This document shows, one piece after another, positions 46,531 to 54,741 of a stretch of DNA of 64,000 bases. The stretch comes from Planctomycetota bacterium (lineage in GTDB: Bacteria > Planctomycetota > Phycisphaerae > Phycisphaerales > SM1A02), in assembly GCA_022568135.1 (NCBI GenBank), contig JADFFQ010000008.1, forward strand, positions 1 to 64,000. Reading direction: 5' to 3'. Below the pieces are notes generated by a model. It saw only the letters and a list, made by a program, of their open reading frames with translations. It was not told where the DNA came from and searched no databases. The stretch's first letter is position 1. Each line of letters starts with the position of its first letter. A program made the position numbers and the translations under genes.

Positions 46531-47097
46531 GATCCAGGGAAACGGGGCAGGGGGTAATCCGCGGCGTGTGTTGTGTGCTTCGATGTATTCGGCCACGGCG
46601 TACACAGCCTCATCTTCGAAGAGAAACACCTTCCAATAGCCGGCGGTCCAAATGCGTTTGTGGCCATGATTGCCCGGACGGCGCAGAACTGCGCTGGAGG
46701 ATGCGCCTTTGAGCCGGCCGACAAATGTGCCGATTGGCTCGCCAACAGGCCCCAAAAGCAGGTGCACGTGCGCAGGTTCGATCGCACATGCATGGCAAGA
46801 AGTGGCCCCCGGCGAGCCGGGGGCTAAATATGAGCCGAGAATGTCGGTGACGATGTGGATGTCGTCAATGGTCAATTCCTTGGGTGATTCCTTCATCAGC
46901 GATCGCGCGCGGCTGTGGGTTTCGGCGTCGGGCATGTTCAATTGATGTCCAGCCTGTTTCAGTCGGCCGTACAGATCAAGCATCGCCGACCAATGTCCGC
47001 GTCGATCGCCGGGCAGCCACGTGCCATACGTGGTCCAAATGACGTGGATCCCCCGGGTTGCACCCATGAGCGGAATATACAGCCGATGCCAATCCAT
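46519..47097 (-). CDS. REP-associated tyrosine transposase (RAYT), copy 2, with an internal palindrome
   Basis: 192-residue Y1/HUH single-strand transposase. Signature HVIWTTYGTWLPGDRRG near residue 18; HUH motif HVHLLLG near residue 112; C-terminal IWTAGYWKVFLFEDEAVYAV with the candidate catalytic Tyr. Around residue 98-106 the sequence SYLAPGSPGAT is encoded by a REP-like palindrome (46801-46830), which appears inserted in frame just before the HUH motif. The gene is bracketed by palindromes in inverted orientation at 46486 and 47096, the layout expected for a RAYT with its own REPs. Unrelated in detail to RAYT copy 1. Confidence 0.85.
   Translation of the reverse strand: MDWHRLYIPLMGATRGIHVIWTTYGTWLPGDRRGHWSAMLDLYGRLKQAGHQLNMPDAETHSRARSLMKESPKELTIDDIHIVTDILGSYLAPGSPGATSCHACAIEPAHVHLLLGPVGEPIGTFVGRLKGASSSAVLRRPGNHGHKRIWTAGYWKVFLFEDEAVYAVAEYIEAHNTRRGLPPAPFPWITPI
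46801..46830. repeat. Palindrome embedded in RAYT copy 2
   Basis: GTGGCCCCCGGCGAGCCGGG then GGCTAAATA, a member of the same REP-like family, translated on the minus strand as YLAPGSPG. Compare YLAPGLPG in the carB insert. Confidence 0.78.
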
Positions 47098-47186
47098 ATA
47101 GCCCCCGGCTTGCCGGGGGGGCCGTCCACGGCAAGAGGGCCCCCCCTGGGCGCGCAGACGCTGCCGTCTGCGGGTTATATGGGGGC
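47096..47186. repeat. Paired palindromes upstream of RAYT copy 2
   Basis: ATAGCCCCCGGCTTGCCGGG (47099-47118) and CGCAGACGCTGCCGTCTGCG (47153-47172) followed by GGTTATATGGGGG form an outward-facing pair of about 90 bp. The second hairpin has a different stem but the same TATATGGGGG tail as the palindrome at the other end of the RAYT gene. Confidence 0.72.
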
Positions 47187-47312
47187 GTCTTGTTTCCTGC
47201 GCGGGGCGAACGATCCATGTTCATCATTCACGAGCCGTAGCTTGCGACGTTCGCGCAGAAGCCGTCGTGGACGAATCGAGCGGGCAACGTCGATCGTGCG
47301 GCGTGTGTCGAG

Positions 47313-48071
47313 GTGCGGCAGATCGAGGTGTGGCGGGCGGCACGTATGCAGCCGGCGCGCACGAGCAACGGCCGGATCAGCACGGGAATCGTGTCGCTCA
47401 CCGCGGACTGGCTCCTGCGGCTGCACAATCGCCGGATGCCGCGGGCGCTGTCGGGCGACTTCCGAACCGCTCAGGCCAATGCGATGCGGCCGCCGACGAT
47501 GGAGCCGCAGGGGTATGTACGGCGAGGTCTTACACCGGGCCTGCCATCGCCATACCCAGACTTCGGGCTGCACGGCAACCCCAACCGGGGGGTGACACGC
47601 ACGAAGATGCTGGGGATTCGCCAGGACTGGGCGCATCCGCTGCGCGTCGAGTTGTGGCAGCTCAGCCCGCCGCTTCGCAAGCCATTCCTCATCTGCCCGC
47701 ATCCTCGGAATTGCGCTCGCGGTCCGGACGGAGGCGGTAACGAACGGGACCCCCGTCTGCCCGGGCTGAGCACGATCCGGCGCGGGTTCAAATGCAACAT
47801 GGACATTTGTCCCCAACGCGTCTTGAAGTTGTTCATGGTGTTATGTACAGAGGCGGAGCTTGCTGATTCTCTGATCGCCCGGTGGTGGATCGACAGTCTG
47901 CCGCTACCTATGCGCCGCAAGCAGCACCCGACCATCGCGCGGCTCCTGGATCGCTACGGGATGTTGTTTCACCCGCGCCGGCTTCTTTGCCAGCGATGTT
48001 TGGGTGTAAAGTACAACGAGAGTCCGGAGACGATTCGTCGGCTTCGCATGCGCACGGCAAGAGGCGATTGA
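47313..48071 (+). CDS. Putative zinc-binding protein (unknown function)
   Basis: 252-residue frame with GTG start (an ATG at 47346 is an alternative). The C-terminal half has paired cysteines, FLICPHPRNC and CQRCLGVKYNESPETIRRLR, resembling zinc-binding 'LCxRCxGLxY' modules of mobile-element proteins. WAHPLRVELWQLSPPLRKPF precedes the first pair. The N-terminal part is arginine-rich and less convincing. The opposite strand also has a long open frame (47175-47816), which I regard as the shadow. Existence moderately supported. Confidence 0.5.
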   Translation: MRQIEVWRAARMQPARTSNGRISTGIVSLTADWLLRLHNRRMPRALSGDFRTAQANAMRPPTMEPQGYVRRGLTPGLPSPYPDFGLHGNPNRGVTRTKMLGIRQDWAHPLRVELWQLSPPLRKPFLICPHPRNCARGPDGGGNERDPRLPGLSTIRRGFKCNMDICPQRVLKLFMVLCTEAELADSLIARWWIDSLPLPMRRKQHPTIARLLDRYGMLFHPRRLLCQRCLGVKYNESPETIRRLRMRTARGD

Positions 48072-48167
48072 TCGCGTCATTCTCCTAGCCCCCGGCTGGT
48101 GGAGAGTGCGGGGTGTGAGGGTGCCGCAGGCTTGGGATACGCCGCTGGCGAGGACGCCGCGGCTCGC

Positions 48168-49397
48168 TCACCCCTCATCGCTCATCGCTTCGATCTCTTG
48201 TTCGGTTTGAATCAGTCGCCTGGCCATGGACCGCCGGGCCGGGGCCGTGACTTCGATCAAGACGGCGCCGAGCAGCAGGGCCATGGTGAATTTCGAGGAG
48301 ATCGTTGCGCTGTGGACGGCGATGGCCGTGACGGCCAGTTGAGTCGGCCCCGCAGCCATCGAGCCCAGGACCAGTCGCATGGTTCGCAAAGCGCGCCGCT
48401 GGCCGAGGACCATCGCCCCCGTAAACGCTCCCAGCCAGCGACCATCGCCGCTGAGCACCATGAAGACCACGATCGGCCAGACGGCAAAATCTTGATACAG
48501 GTCAACTTTGATCGCGACCGAAGCCGCGAGTGCCGGCACGATGATCGACCGCACGAAATCGGCGAGAAGGAAGGTCGCGGGAACCTTCTTTCTGAACGGT
48601 GCGATAGACCAACTCACCGGCGCCGCCAGCAGTGGGGCCGCGATCGCCAAGCCACCCCACCCCCTGGTTGCCCACAACGCCCAGCCGGCGGTCACCAGCG
48701 CCAGCAGTGTGGCGAACCGCCCCGCCCTCTGCACCATCGCCGCGCCGCCAAGCTCGGCGTGATTCGCGGCCTCGTGATCCATTGCGGTGAGCACCCACGG
48801 CCCCATCGCCACCGCCGATGCGATGACCGCCGATTCGGCAACTCCCTCATCCCACAGCCAACGCATAGCAAAGAACGCCAGGCCCCCGGACACGGCAGCG
48901 GACCAGGCGCCGACGCTCAGCGGGCCGACGAATCCGGGGCGACTTGGGCTGTCTTGTAGGGCGATGACCCCCGCTCCCAGCAGGGTCAACACAACGATGG
49001 CGGATGTGAAGAGTCGAAGCGGTCGCAGGTGAGCCCACGTTGCGTCCTGCCAGATGCCTTGGGCTTCTTCGAGCTCCCCGGCCTGCTCTATTTCGAGTTG
49101 CGCCGTCTGCTGAGCGTCGAGGTTGGCATGCTCCGCTGCAATGAGATCAGCCCCGTGTCGGCCGGTGAGCTGTTGCAAGGCCAGACGCTCTTGCACCCCG
49201 CCGAGGAGCATCACTTCATACTGGTCCGGCATCACCCGGCCGAAGATCGTCGGTCCGAGCATGAGTCCGCCGATGAGGCCGCCGACCACTGCCCATCCGG
49301 GACAGCGTGCCCATCGCAAGAGCGCCGCCCAGCCCGCCGGCACGAGCACCAACATAGCGACCATCGCGAGGAGCGAACCGTCCATCGGCCAAAGCAT
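48168..49397 (-). CDS. Cation/proton antiporter-like membrane protein
   Basis: 409 residues, about ten membrane segments, with GGLIGGLMLGPTIFGRVMPD near the N-terminus and SGDGRWLGAFTGAMVLGQRR later, resembling CPA2-type Na+(K+)/H+ exchangers. An unusual acidic, coiled-coil-like stretch (about residues 55-125, with QLEIEQAGELEEAQGIWQDA) is inserted between the second and third membrane segments. Classic ion-site Asp-Asp or Asn-Asp motifs are not obvious, so transport activity is uncertain. The start at 49397 was chosen (a GTG at 49412 and an ATG at 49385 are alternatives). Confidence 0.75.
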   Translation of the reverse strand: MLWPMDGSLLAMVAMLVLVPAGWAALLRWARCPGWAVVGGLIGGLMLGPTIFGRVMPDQYEVMLLGGVQERLALQQLTGRHGADLIAAEHANLDAQQTAQLEIEQAGELEEAQGIWQDATWAHLRPLRLFTSAIVVLTLLGAGVIALQDSPSRPGFVGPLSVGAWSAAVSGGLAFFAMRWLWDEGVAESAVIASAVAMGPWVLTAMDHEAANHAELGGAAMVQRAGRFATLLALVTAGWALWATRGWGGLAIAAPLLAAPVSWSIAPFRKKVPATFLLADFVRSIIVPALAASVAIKVDLYQDFAVWPIVVFMVLSGDGRWLGAFTGAMVLGQRRALRTMRLVLGSMAAGPTQLAVTAIAVHSATISSKFTMALLLGAVLIEVTAPARRSMARRLIQTEQEIEAMSDEG

Positions 49398-49467
49398 AGC
49401 CCGCCGCTGCACCGGCCGTTTGGAGCCTGTTGCACAACTCCCCCTCCCTTACAGTAGGAGATTGCAT

Positions 49468-49868
49468 TTAGGCTGCGAAGCGAGTGGGATGAGCGAGTCG
49501 AACATGGTGGATGATGACCTTGATCTGCACCCAGCGTCGGACTCTCTGGAGACGGCGCACCCAATTGGGCAGGGGGCCCAGTCCGCAGCCGAAATTGCCC
49601 ATGGTGCCGAAGGTGGCTTGGATTGTTGTGCGCCTACGGTACAACGCTCGACCGAAGAGCGAGCCGGTTTCCAGCAGTTCGATGCTTCCAAGACGATGCG
49701 GACTGTGGCGGCGATGCCCCAACCCGGTTTCGGGTTTCTTTCGAGCTCTTGTGCCAATGACACGGCAACCGCTGTGGCGACCTGTGCTCAAGTTGATCGA
49801 GCAACGCCTCAACCGAGGGTGTCCGCAGGCGTCGAGACATCGTCGACTCGGAGGGAATCGACCATCGA
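49468..49868 (-). pseudogene. Degenerate transposase remnant
   Basis: The minus strand carries pieces of a DDE-type transposase split over two frames. One is SESTMSRRLRTPSVEALLDQ near 49800-49860. The other is a C-terminal tail RTTIQATFGTMGNFGCGLGP, then PNWVRRLQRVRRWVQIKVII at 49480-49600. The catalytic middle is missing or scrambled. The plus strand of the same stretch has an open frame that is probably a shadow. Its right end abuts the truncated GNAT gene. Confidence 0.5.
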
Positions 49869-50165
49869 CGTGCCCACAACGGCCAAGGCATCGCCACCTC
49901 ACTGTACAAAGCGTTGATCCCCACACTCCAAGCGCAGGGCTATCACACGCTGCTTGGGGGGATCACCGTGCCGAACCCCGCCAGTGTGCGGCTGCACGAA
50001 TCATTCGGCTTCCGCCGCGTCGCCTGCTTCGAGCGCGTCGGCTGGAAGTTCGAGAGTTGGCATGATGTCGGATATTGGGAGGTGGTGCTCGCTGAACAAC
50101 AACCGCCGCCAGAGCGAATCCGGCCGGTGGACGAAGTGTTCCCGAGTGATCGTTGCGGTGAGTAA
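49863..50165 (+). pseudogene. GNAT acetyltransferase C-terminal fragment
   Basis: Reads HRRAHNGQGIATSLYKALI, then LQAQGYHTLLGGITVPNPAS, VRLHESFGFRRVACFERVG and WHDVGYWEVVLA, the acetyl-CoA-binding and C-terminal parts of a phosphinothricin/methionine-sulfoximine-type N-acetyltransferase. The first half of the domain is absent; upstream sequence belongs to the transposase remnant. It could only be expressed from a TTG at 49914. Best read as a gene truncated by insertion or recombination. Confidence 0.7.
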
Positions 50166-50212
50166 GCCAAACACAATTCGCATGTCCACCGGCTTGAGGA
50201 CAAGCCGGCTCG

Positions 50213-50635
50213 CTAGAGCGGGATCAACAACCAGGTCAGCATGGCAATGATGAGCATGCTGGCGGCGATGCTGAGAAGAAGCATCATCTTCGCACGCGGA
50301 GATCCCTTGGCGGCCTCGAGGGGACGACCCTCCTTGGTTCCGTAGCCGGCCCAGCGCAAGGGCAGGCGCGCCAGGCTCTGCTGCCAGCCGGCCAGCCGCC
50401 TGCCCCGACACGCTCGCCAGGTGTAGAGGTTCACAAGAAACGCGATGGCGATGATGTACCCAAGCAGACCCTGCTGCCAACTGCCGGCCTGGGGCAAGAC
50501 GATCGACCAGAGCCAGATTGCGAACCCGCCGATCATCACCAGGCCGATGTAGATCGCCCCGTCGGGGGTGCCGGCGCCTGATCGACCCCGCGCGGAGCCT
50601 CCTTTCGGACCGCCCCTGGCATGCGGATTACTCAT
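50213..50635 (-). CDS. Small membrane protein (unknown function)
   Basis: 140 residues: a Gly/Ser-rich N-terminus, membrane segments at about 28-50, 55-75 and 118-139, and a basic cytoplasmic loop with WAGYGTKEGRPLEAAKGSPR. No recognised family. Its position downstream of the capD-like gene on the same strand gives no clear functional link. Confidence 0.6.
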   Translation of the reverse strand: MSNPHARGGPKGGSARGRSGAGTPDGAIYIGLVMIGGFAIWLWSIVLPQAGSWQQGLLGYIIAIAFLVNLYTWRACRGRRLAGWQQSLARLPLRWAGYGTKEGRPLEAAKGSPRAKMMLLLSIAASMLIIAMLTWLLIPL

Positions 50636-50800
50636 CGTCCAGCCCCTGCCTCGTGCTGACCCAATCCGGCCGGCAACCCATCCAAAGGTCGGTTCATCTC
50701 CCAGGCCGCCGCCATCTTCCTGCGGGCGATGAATTGATGCAAGCCAGCCTCATTTTGATAGGGTCTCGACCTACGCCGATGGTCTGGCCGCTTGGGTTTC

Positions 50801-52105
50801 CTACGCCGCCGCTGGTTGGGGCTCATGAAGCACCAGATGGCGCACCATCTCGGCAACGTCATCGGCCTGCGGGCTGCGGTGCTGTGGCGACAGAATGCTG
50901 ATCATCTGCTCAACGAAGTCAGGATCGGGCGCGGGTAGCTGCCAGATGTGAATGTCGGGATGGGCGCTGGGTCGGATCGCCTCGCCGCCGCCGACCAGTT
51001 CCTCATGCAGCTTCTCCCCCGGCCTGGCCCCGGTGAAGACGATGCGGACGCGGCCCGGCCCGCCCTGCTGGTCGCAGGAATCCGGACGCTGGGGCTCCAG
51101 GCCATGCAGCGCAATGAACCGGTGGGCGAGATCAACCACCCGGATCGGCTCACCCATATCCAGCAGGAACACCTCCGGGCACGCTGACTGCGGATCCACC
51201 AGCGCCGCTGATTGAATCACCAGCGCCGCCGCTTCGGCCACGGTCATGAAATATCGCGTCATGCCCGGGTCGGTCACGGTCAACGGCCCGCCCTCGGCGA
51301 TCTCCTTCGACCAGATGTCCAGCACGCTGCCCGCAGACCCCAGCACGTTGCCGAAACGGACCATCGAGAAACTCACCGGCGACCGCTGATTGATGTGCTG
51401 GACGTACAGCTCGGCGAGGCGCTTGGTGGCTCCCATGATGGAGCGAGGATTGACCGCTTTATCCGTGCTGATCAGGACGAACCGTTCAGTACCGGCGGCG
51501 TCTGCGGCATCGGCGACGGATTTCGTACCAAAGAGGTTGTTGTCGACAGCCGCGGCGGGATGGCCCTCCATCATCGGCACGTGCTTGTGGGCGGCAGCGT
51601 GGAAGACAACGGCGGGCCTGAGGCGCCGAAAATGCTTCAGCGTCGCTTCGGCGTCAACAACATCATGCAGAACGGCCCGGCGCGGCATGTCCGGCGCAAG
51701 GCGCGCGATCTGCCGATCAATCTCGAACAGAGCGTTCTCGGCTCGATCGACCAGGATCAACTCCCGGGCGCCGAAGCGGCAGACGATCCGGGCCAGCTCG
51801 CTTCCGATCGAGCCTCCGGCACCCGTGATCAGCACCCGCTTGGACTGGATCACTCGGCGGACCGCCTGCTCGTCGATACTCCTGGGCTTGCGATCAAGCA
51901 GCGAAGCCAAATCGACTTCCAGTTGGCTCCTCGGCCCAATGCCCGCAATCTGATCTTCCAGCGTGGGCATGAATCGATCAGGCACCCCCAAGCGCCGAAG
52001 ACTGGTGCGGACGGTTGTTATCAGACGGCTCATCGCGCTCGGCAAGGCCACCAGCGCCACATCCGGCCTTCGGCGAGCGACAATGGCCTCAAGCTCGCTG
52101 ACCAC
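50801..52105 (-). CDS. CapD/FlaA1-like nucleotide-sugar 4,6-dehydratase (main frame)
   Basis: 434 residues in frame from a GTG at 52105. The extended-SDR domain begins with RVLITGAGGSIGSELARIVC (NAD-binding glycine motif). It has VFHAAAHKHVPMMEGHPAAA and the active-site region STDKAVNPRSIMGATKRLAE, in which Met replaces the usual SDR Tyr, as in UDP-GlcNAc inverting dehydratases. It acts early in polysaccharide or glycan synthesis. The frame opens mid-domain: DAEVLGVVSELEAI continues upstream in frame without a start until a stop, while the missing N-terminus is encoded at 52106-52275 in another frame. See the separate entry. No membrane helices. Confidence 0.9.
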   Translation of the reverse strand: MVSELEAIVARRRPDVALVALPSAMSRLITTVRTSLRRLGVPDRFMPTLEDQIAGIGPRSQLEVDLASLLDRKPRSIDEQAVRRVIQSKRVLITGAGGSIGSELARIVCRFGARELILVDRAENALFEIDRQIARLAPDMPRRAVLHDVVDAEATLKHFRRLRPAVVFHAAAHKHVPMMEGHPAAAVDNNLFGTKSVADAADAAGTERFVLISTDKAVNPRSIMGATKRLAELYVQHINQRSPVSFSMVRFGNVLGSAGSVLDIWSKEIAEGGPLTVTDPGMTRYFMTVAEAAALVIQSAALVDPQSACPEVFLLDMGEPIRVVDLAHRFIALHGLEPQRPDSCDQQGGPGRVRIVFTGARPGEKLHEELVGGGEAIRPSAHPDIHIWQLPAPDPDFVEQMISILSPQHRSPQADDVAEMVRHLVLHEPQPAAA

Positions 52106-52275
52106 GCCCAGGACCTCAGCGTCGCCCTGAGGTGAGTGTCTCCCGCTGCGTTCGGTGAATGGCCCTCAGCCAGCACCCAGCCGAGCGTGACCGGCCGATG
52201 AGGCAGCAGGTCAAGCTGCCGCTCAAGTCGTCGGCAGGTCTCGGGCAGGCCGATAATGATCGCCGTTTGGCTCAC
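52106..52275 (-). pseudogene. Out-of-frame N-terminal part of the CapD-like gene
   Basis: Minus-strand reading from the ATG at 52275 gives MSQTAIIIGLPETCRRLERQ, then LDLLPHRPVTLGWVLAEGHS and NAAGDTHL, the expected first beta-alpha unit of the CoA-binding-like domain that precedes the SDR domain in CapD-like proteins. A one-base shift near 52110-52140 would join it to DAEVLGVVSELEAI of the main frame. It is either a real frameshift mutation, a programmed shift or a sequence error. Confidence 0.6.
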
Positions 52276-52329
52276 ACAACGCCTCCGTGCGGTGCGATCG
52301 CGGAAGTAGGTGAGGGGTCTTATCGGCGA

Positions 52330-53301
52330 TTACCGGCCGCCGGCGTAGGTATTTCGGCCGAGATGAGACACCGCCGTCGAGGCGGCGAAACCGGCCACAA
52401 TCAGGCCCAGCGACACGGCCACCTCCGTGGCCGACGGGGCGAAGAACTCGGCCTCCTCGATGGCCCGGACCGCGAGGTCGCCGACTGGTACGCCCGGCCT
52501 CTGGAACGGCCACAAGCCGACGACCGCCCCCAGCAGGAGCCCCAGCAGCACACCCAACGTCGCCTTTTCAAATCGATCCAGCAGCAGCTTGATCAAATTG
52601 CTCACCGCAACGATGCCGAGCATCATGCCAAGTCCCACGGGAATGAAGACTCGCATCGCCTGGCCGAGCTGCCCCCAATCGCGGTGGGCCACGGCCTCGG
52701 CGGCGCTGTCGATCGCGCTGAGAATCACGACGTATTGTCCCAGGACGAGCAGGACATACCCGCCCGAGATGCCCGGGAGGATCATCGCGGAGCCGCCGGC
52801 GATTCCCGCCAACACGAGCATGGCCATGACCCGGTTCGCGTCCGTCGAAGCCGGCGCCGCGCCGCCCGGGTCAGTGACAGCCAGCGCGACCATCGCCGCC
52901 AAACCCACGATCGAGCCGACGACCACTGTCGAGTCAACGGGACTCAGCAACCGCCAAAGCACCGGCACGCCCCCCAGGGTCAACCCGATGAACAGGCTGT
53001 ACATGATCCAGCGATGGTCAACGACGAGATCCTTGACGATGCCGGCCAGGCCGACAATCGACACCGCTGCGGCGCACGCCACACAGCCAAGAAGAAGAAG
53101 CGTCCTCGCCGAGAACCGAAACGTGGATACTTCGGCAACGCCCCGTATGAACTGCGGGTAGATGCCCACCGCAAGCAGCATCGTCCCGCCCGAAATCCCA
53201 GGCACGAGATTAGCCAATCCCATGAGCAACCCGCCGAGGACACCCTTGATAGCGATGGTCGGGCCGTCGGGTTTCGCTGAGCCGAACAATTGCCTGGGCA
53301 T
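52330..53301 (-). CDS. DUF368 membrane protein (PopT-type undecaprenyl phosphate translocase family)
   Basis: 323 residues, about eight membrane segments. The family signature GLLMGLANLVPGISGGTMLL is near the N-terminus, and a repeat of it, MILPGISGGYVLLVLGQY, is in the second half. DUF368 proteins (PopT) are reported to recycle undecaprenyl phosphate across the membrane. The start at 53301 has GGAG 9 bases upstream; in-frame ATGs at 53346 and 53382 are alternatives. It lies next to a CapD-like dehydratase and is divergent from galE, which fits glycan-carrier recycling. Confidence 0.9.
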   Translation of the reverse strand: MPRQLFGSAKPDGPTIAIKGVLGGLLMGLANLVPGISGGTMLLAVGIYPQFIRGVAEVSTFRFSARTLLLLGCVACAAAVSIVGLAGIVKDLVVDHRWIMYSLFIGLTLGGVPVLWRLLSPVDSTVVVGSIVGLAAMVALAVTDPGGAAPASTDANRVMAMLVLAGIAGGSAMILPGISGGYVLLVLGQYVVILSAIDSAAEAVAHRDWGQLGQAMRVFIPVGLGMMLGIVAVSNLIKLLLDRFEKATLGVLLGLLLGAVVGLWPFQRPGVPVGDLAVRAIEEAEFFAPSATEVAVSLGLIVAGFAASTAVSHLGRNTYAGGR

Positions 53302-53454
53302 GACTGATCGCTCCGGCACGATCGTAGCGATCTCGCTCGGCCCCATCACATGCCCGCCATGACCGATCCAGGCTTCGATCATCCCCGCTCAACCAACGAC
53401 GGCATTCGCTACCATGCCATCGACTGTTGCGCTGGCCGATGTGGAGCCGAATCA

Positions 53455-54474
53455 ATGAACGTGCTGGTGACCGGCGGGGCAGGATACATCGGCTCGCACG
53501 CGGCGCTGCGACTGCTGCAAGACGGTCATCACGTCATGATCGTCGATGATCTCTCGCGCGGCCGGCGCGGCGCAATCAACGCACTTCAAGACGTAGCCGA
53601 GCTGCAATTCCTCGAAGCGGACTTCGGCGACAAGCCGGCCATGATCGACCTGATGCGCGATCGCTCGATCGACCTGGTCATGCACTTCGCCGCGCTCACC
53701 TACGTGGACGAATCGGTCAGCCAGCCGCTGCGCTATTACCGCAACAACGCCGCCAACGCCCTTTCACTGCTGGACGCGATGGAGCAGACCGGCGTCAATC
53801 GATTTGTCTTCTCCAGCACCTGTGCAACCTACGGCGAGCCGGCCCCGCAGCACATCCCCATCACAGAAGACTGCCCGCAGAGGCCGATCAATCCCTATGG
53901 CCGGTCGAAGCTGGCCGTGGAGCAAATGCTCTTTGACCACCTGCACGCGAAGACGGCCGGAGGCGAGGAATTCGCCTTCGCCACCCTGCGCTACTTCAAC
54001 GTCGCCGGCAGCGACCGCAATGGCCGCCTCGGTGAGGACCACCATCCGGAAACACATCTGATTCCAATATGCCTTGACGTTGCGCTGGGGAAGCGCGACG
54101 CGATCACGATCTTCGGCACCGACTATGACTCGCCGGATGGCACCTGCATCCGTGATTACGTGCACGTGGACGATCTGATCGACGCCCATGTCACCGTGAT
54201 GAACTCGCTCAGGCCCGGCGATGGACGCGCGTACAACATCGGCATCGGCAAGGGATACTCGGTGCGAGAGATCATCGACGCCGCGCGTCGCGTCACCGCC
54301 GTGGACTTTGAGGCCCAAGAAGGCCCGCGCCGGCCGGGTGACCCACCCATCCTCTACGCCGATGCTTCCAAGATCCGCGACGATCTCGGCTGGTCCGCCC
54401 AGATCACCGACCTCAACGAGATCATCGCCACCGCCTGGCACTGGCGCCAGACCCATCCCGACGGATACCACTGA
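53455..54474 (+). CDS. galE: UDP-glucose 4-epimerase
   Basis: 339-residue extended SDR interconverting UDP-glucose and UDP-galactose (or the GlcNAc/GalNAc pair). The ATG at 53455 gives MNVLVTGGAGYIGSHAALRL with the NAD-binding motif at the very N-terminus. STCATYGEP is the serine region, YGRSKLAVEQ carries the YxxxK pair, and LRYFNVAGSD is characteristic. Complete length. Cytoplasmic. Its neighbours indicate surface polysaccharide synthesis. Confidence 0.95.
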   Translation: MNVLVTGGAGYIGSHAALRLLQDGHHVMIVDDLSRGRRGAINALQDVAELQFLEADFGDKPAMIDLMRDRSIDLVMHFAALTYVDESVSQPLRYYRNNAANALSLLDAMEQTGVNRFVFSSTCATYGEPAPQHIPITEDCPQRPINPYGRSKLAVEQMLFDHLHAKTAGGEEFAFATLRYFNVAGSDRNGRLGEDHHPETHLIPICLDVALGKRDAITIFGTDYDSPDGTCIRDYVHVDDLIDAHVTVMNSLRPGDGRAYNIGIGKGYSVREIIDAARRVTAVDFEAQEGPRRPGDPPILYADASKIRDDLGWSAQITDLNEIIATAWHWRQTHPDGYH

Positions 54475-54487
54475 TCCCTCGACGCGC

Positions 54488-54509
54488 GCCTCAAGCCTCA
54501 ATCCTTCCC
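54488..54509. repeat. TCAAGCC heptamer trace
   Basis: CGCCTCAAGCCTCAATCCTT, two units of the TCAAGCC family seen at 34585-34622 and inside carB. Confidence 0.45.
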
Positions 54510-54513
54510 CCAA

Positions 54514-54545
54514 TGGAGCCGGGGGGAATCGAACCCCCGTGCTGA
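54514..54545 (-). other. tRNA-like 3' end (T-arm plus acceptor), probable attachment site
   Basis: On the minus strand: GGGGG TTCGATT CCCCC (T arm and loop), then the acceptor strand CGGCTCC and discriminator A. The matching 5' acceptor GGAGCCG occurs only about 123 nt away without D or anticodon arms, so this is not a complete tRNA. A 3' fragment of a tRNA or tmRNA gene beside integrase sequence is the usual look of an att site. Confidence 0.6.
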
Positions 54546-54570
54546 CTCCACGAAACCCTGCGATAACAGT

Positions 54571-54741
54571 GGTTTCGCGCCCAAGGCGAACCAAGGCGGT
54601 GCAGAATCCGGTGCAGTTGACACCGAAACGGCTCCGATCGACCCCGATCTGCAACACCTGATCGACGGTTGGCCGACGCTGTCGAAGCCGGTCAAGGCGG
54701 GCATCGTCGCGATGGTACGAGCCTACGATCCCAAGGCATGA
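54571..54741 (+). pseudogene. C-terminal remnant of a tyrosine recombinase
   Basis: Plus-strand reading that ends at TGA 54739-54741: GFAPKANQGGAESG, then DPDLQHLIDGWPTLSKPVK and AGIVAMVRAYDPKA. It matches the tail typical of planctomycete phage-type integrases (DPDL...WP.L...K.GI.AMVRA). The same frame runs back through the tRNA-like sequence (54514 on) with no start codon, so only the 3' end of the gene survives. Confidence 0.55.

Noticed and set aside
47175-47816. 213-residue minus-strand ORF
   Set aside because: Arg/His/Pro-rich composition typical of an antisense shadow; the plus-strand frame has paired-cysteine motifs and better protein character.
49123-49917. 264-residue plus-strand ORF over the antiporter 5' end and transposase remnant
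   Set aside because: It spans two unrelated features on the opposite strand, has no recognisable motif, and does not join the GNAT frame.
54514-54637. Complete tRNA or tmRNA on the minus strand
   Set aside because: The T arm and acceptor 3' strand are perfect, but the only GGAGCCG partner lies about 123 nt away and no D arm, anticodon arm or tag-reading frame is visible.
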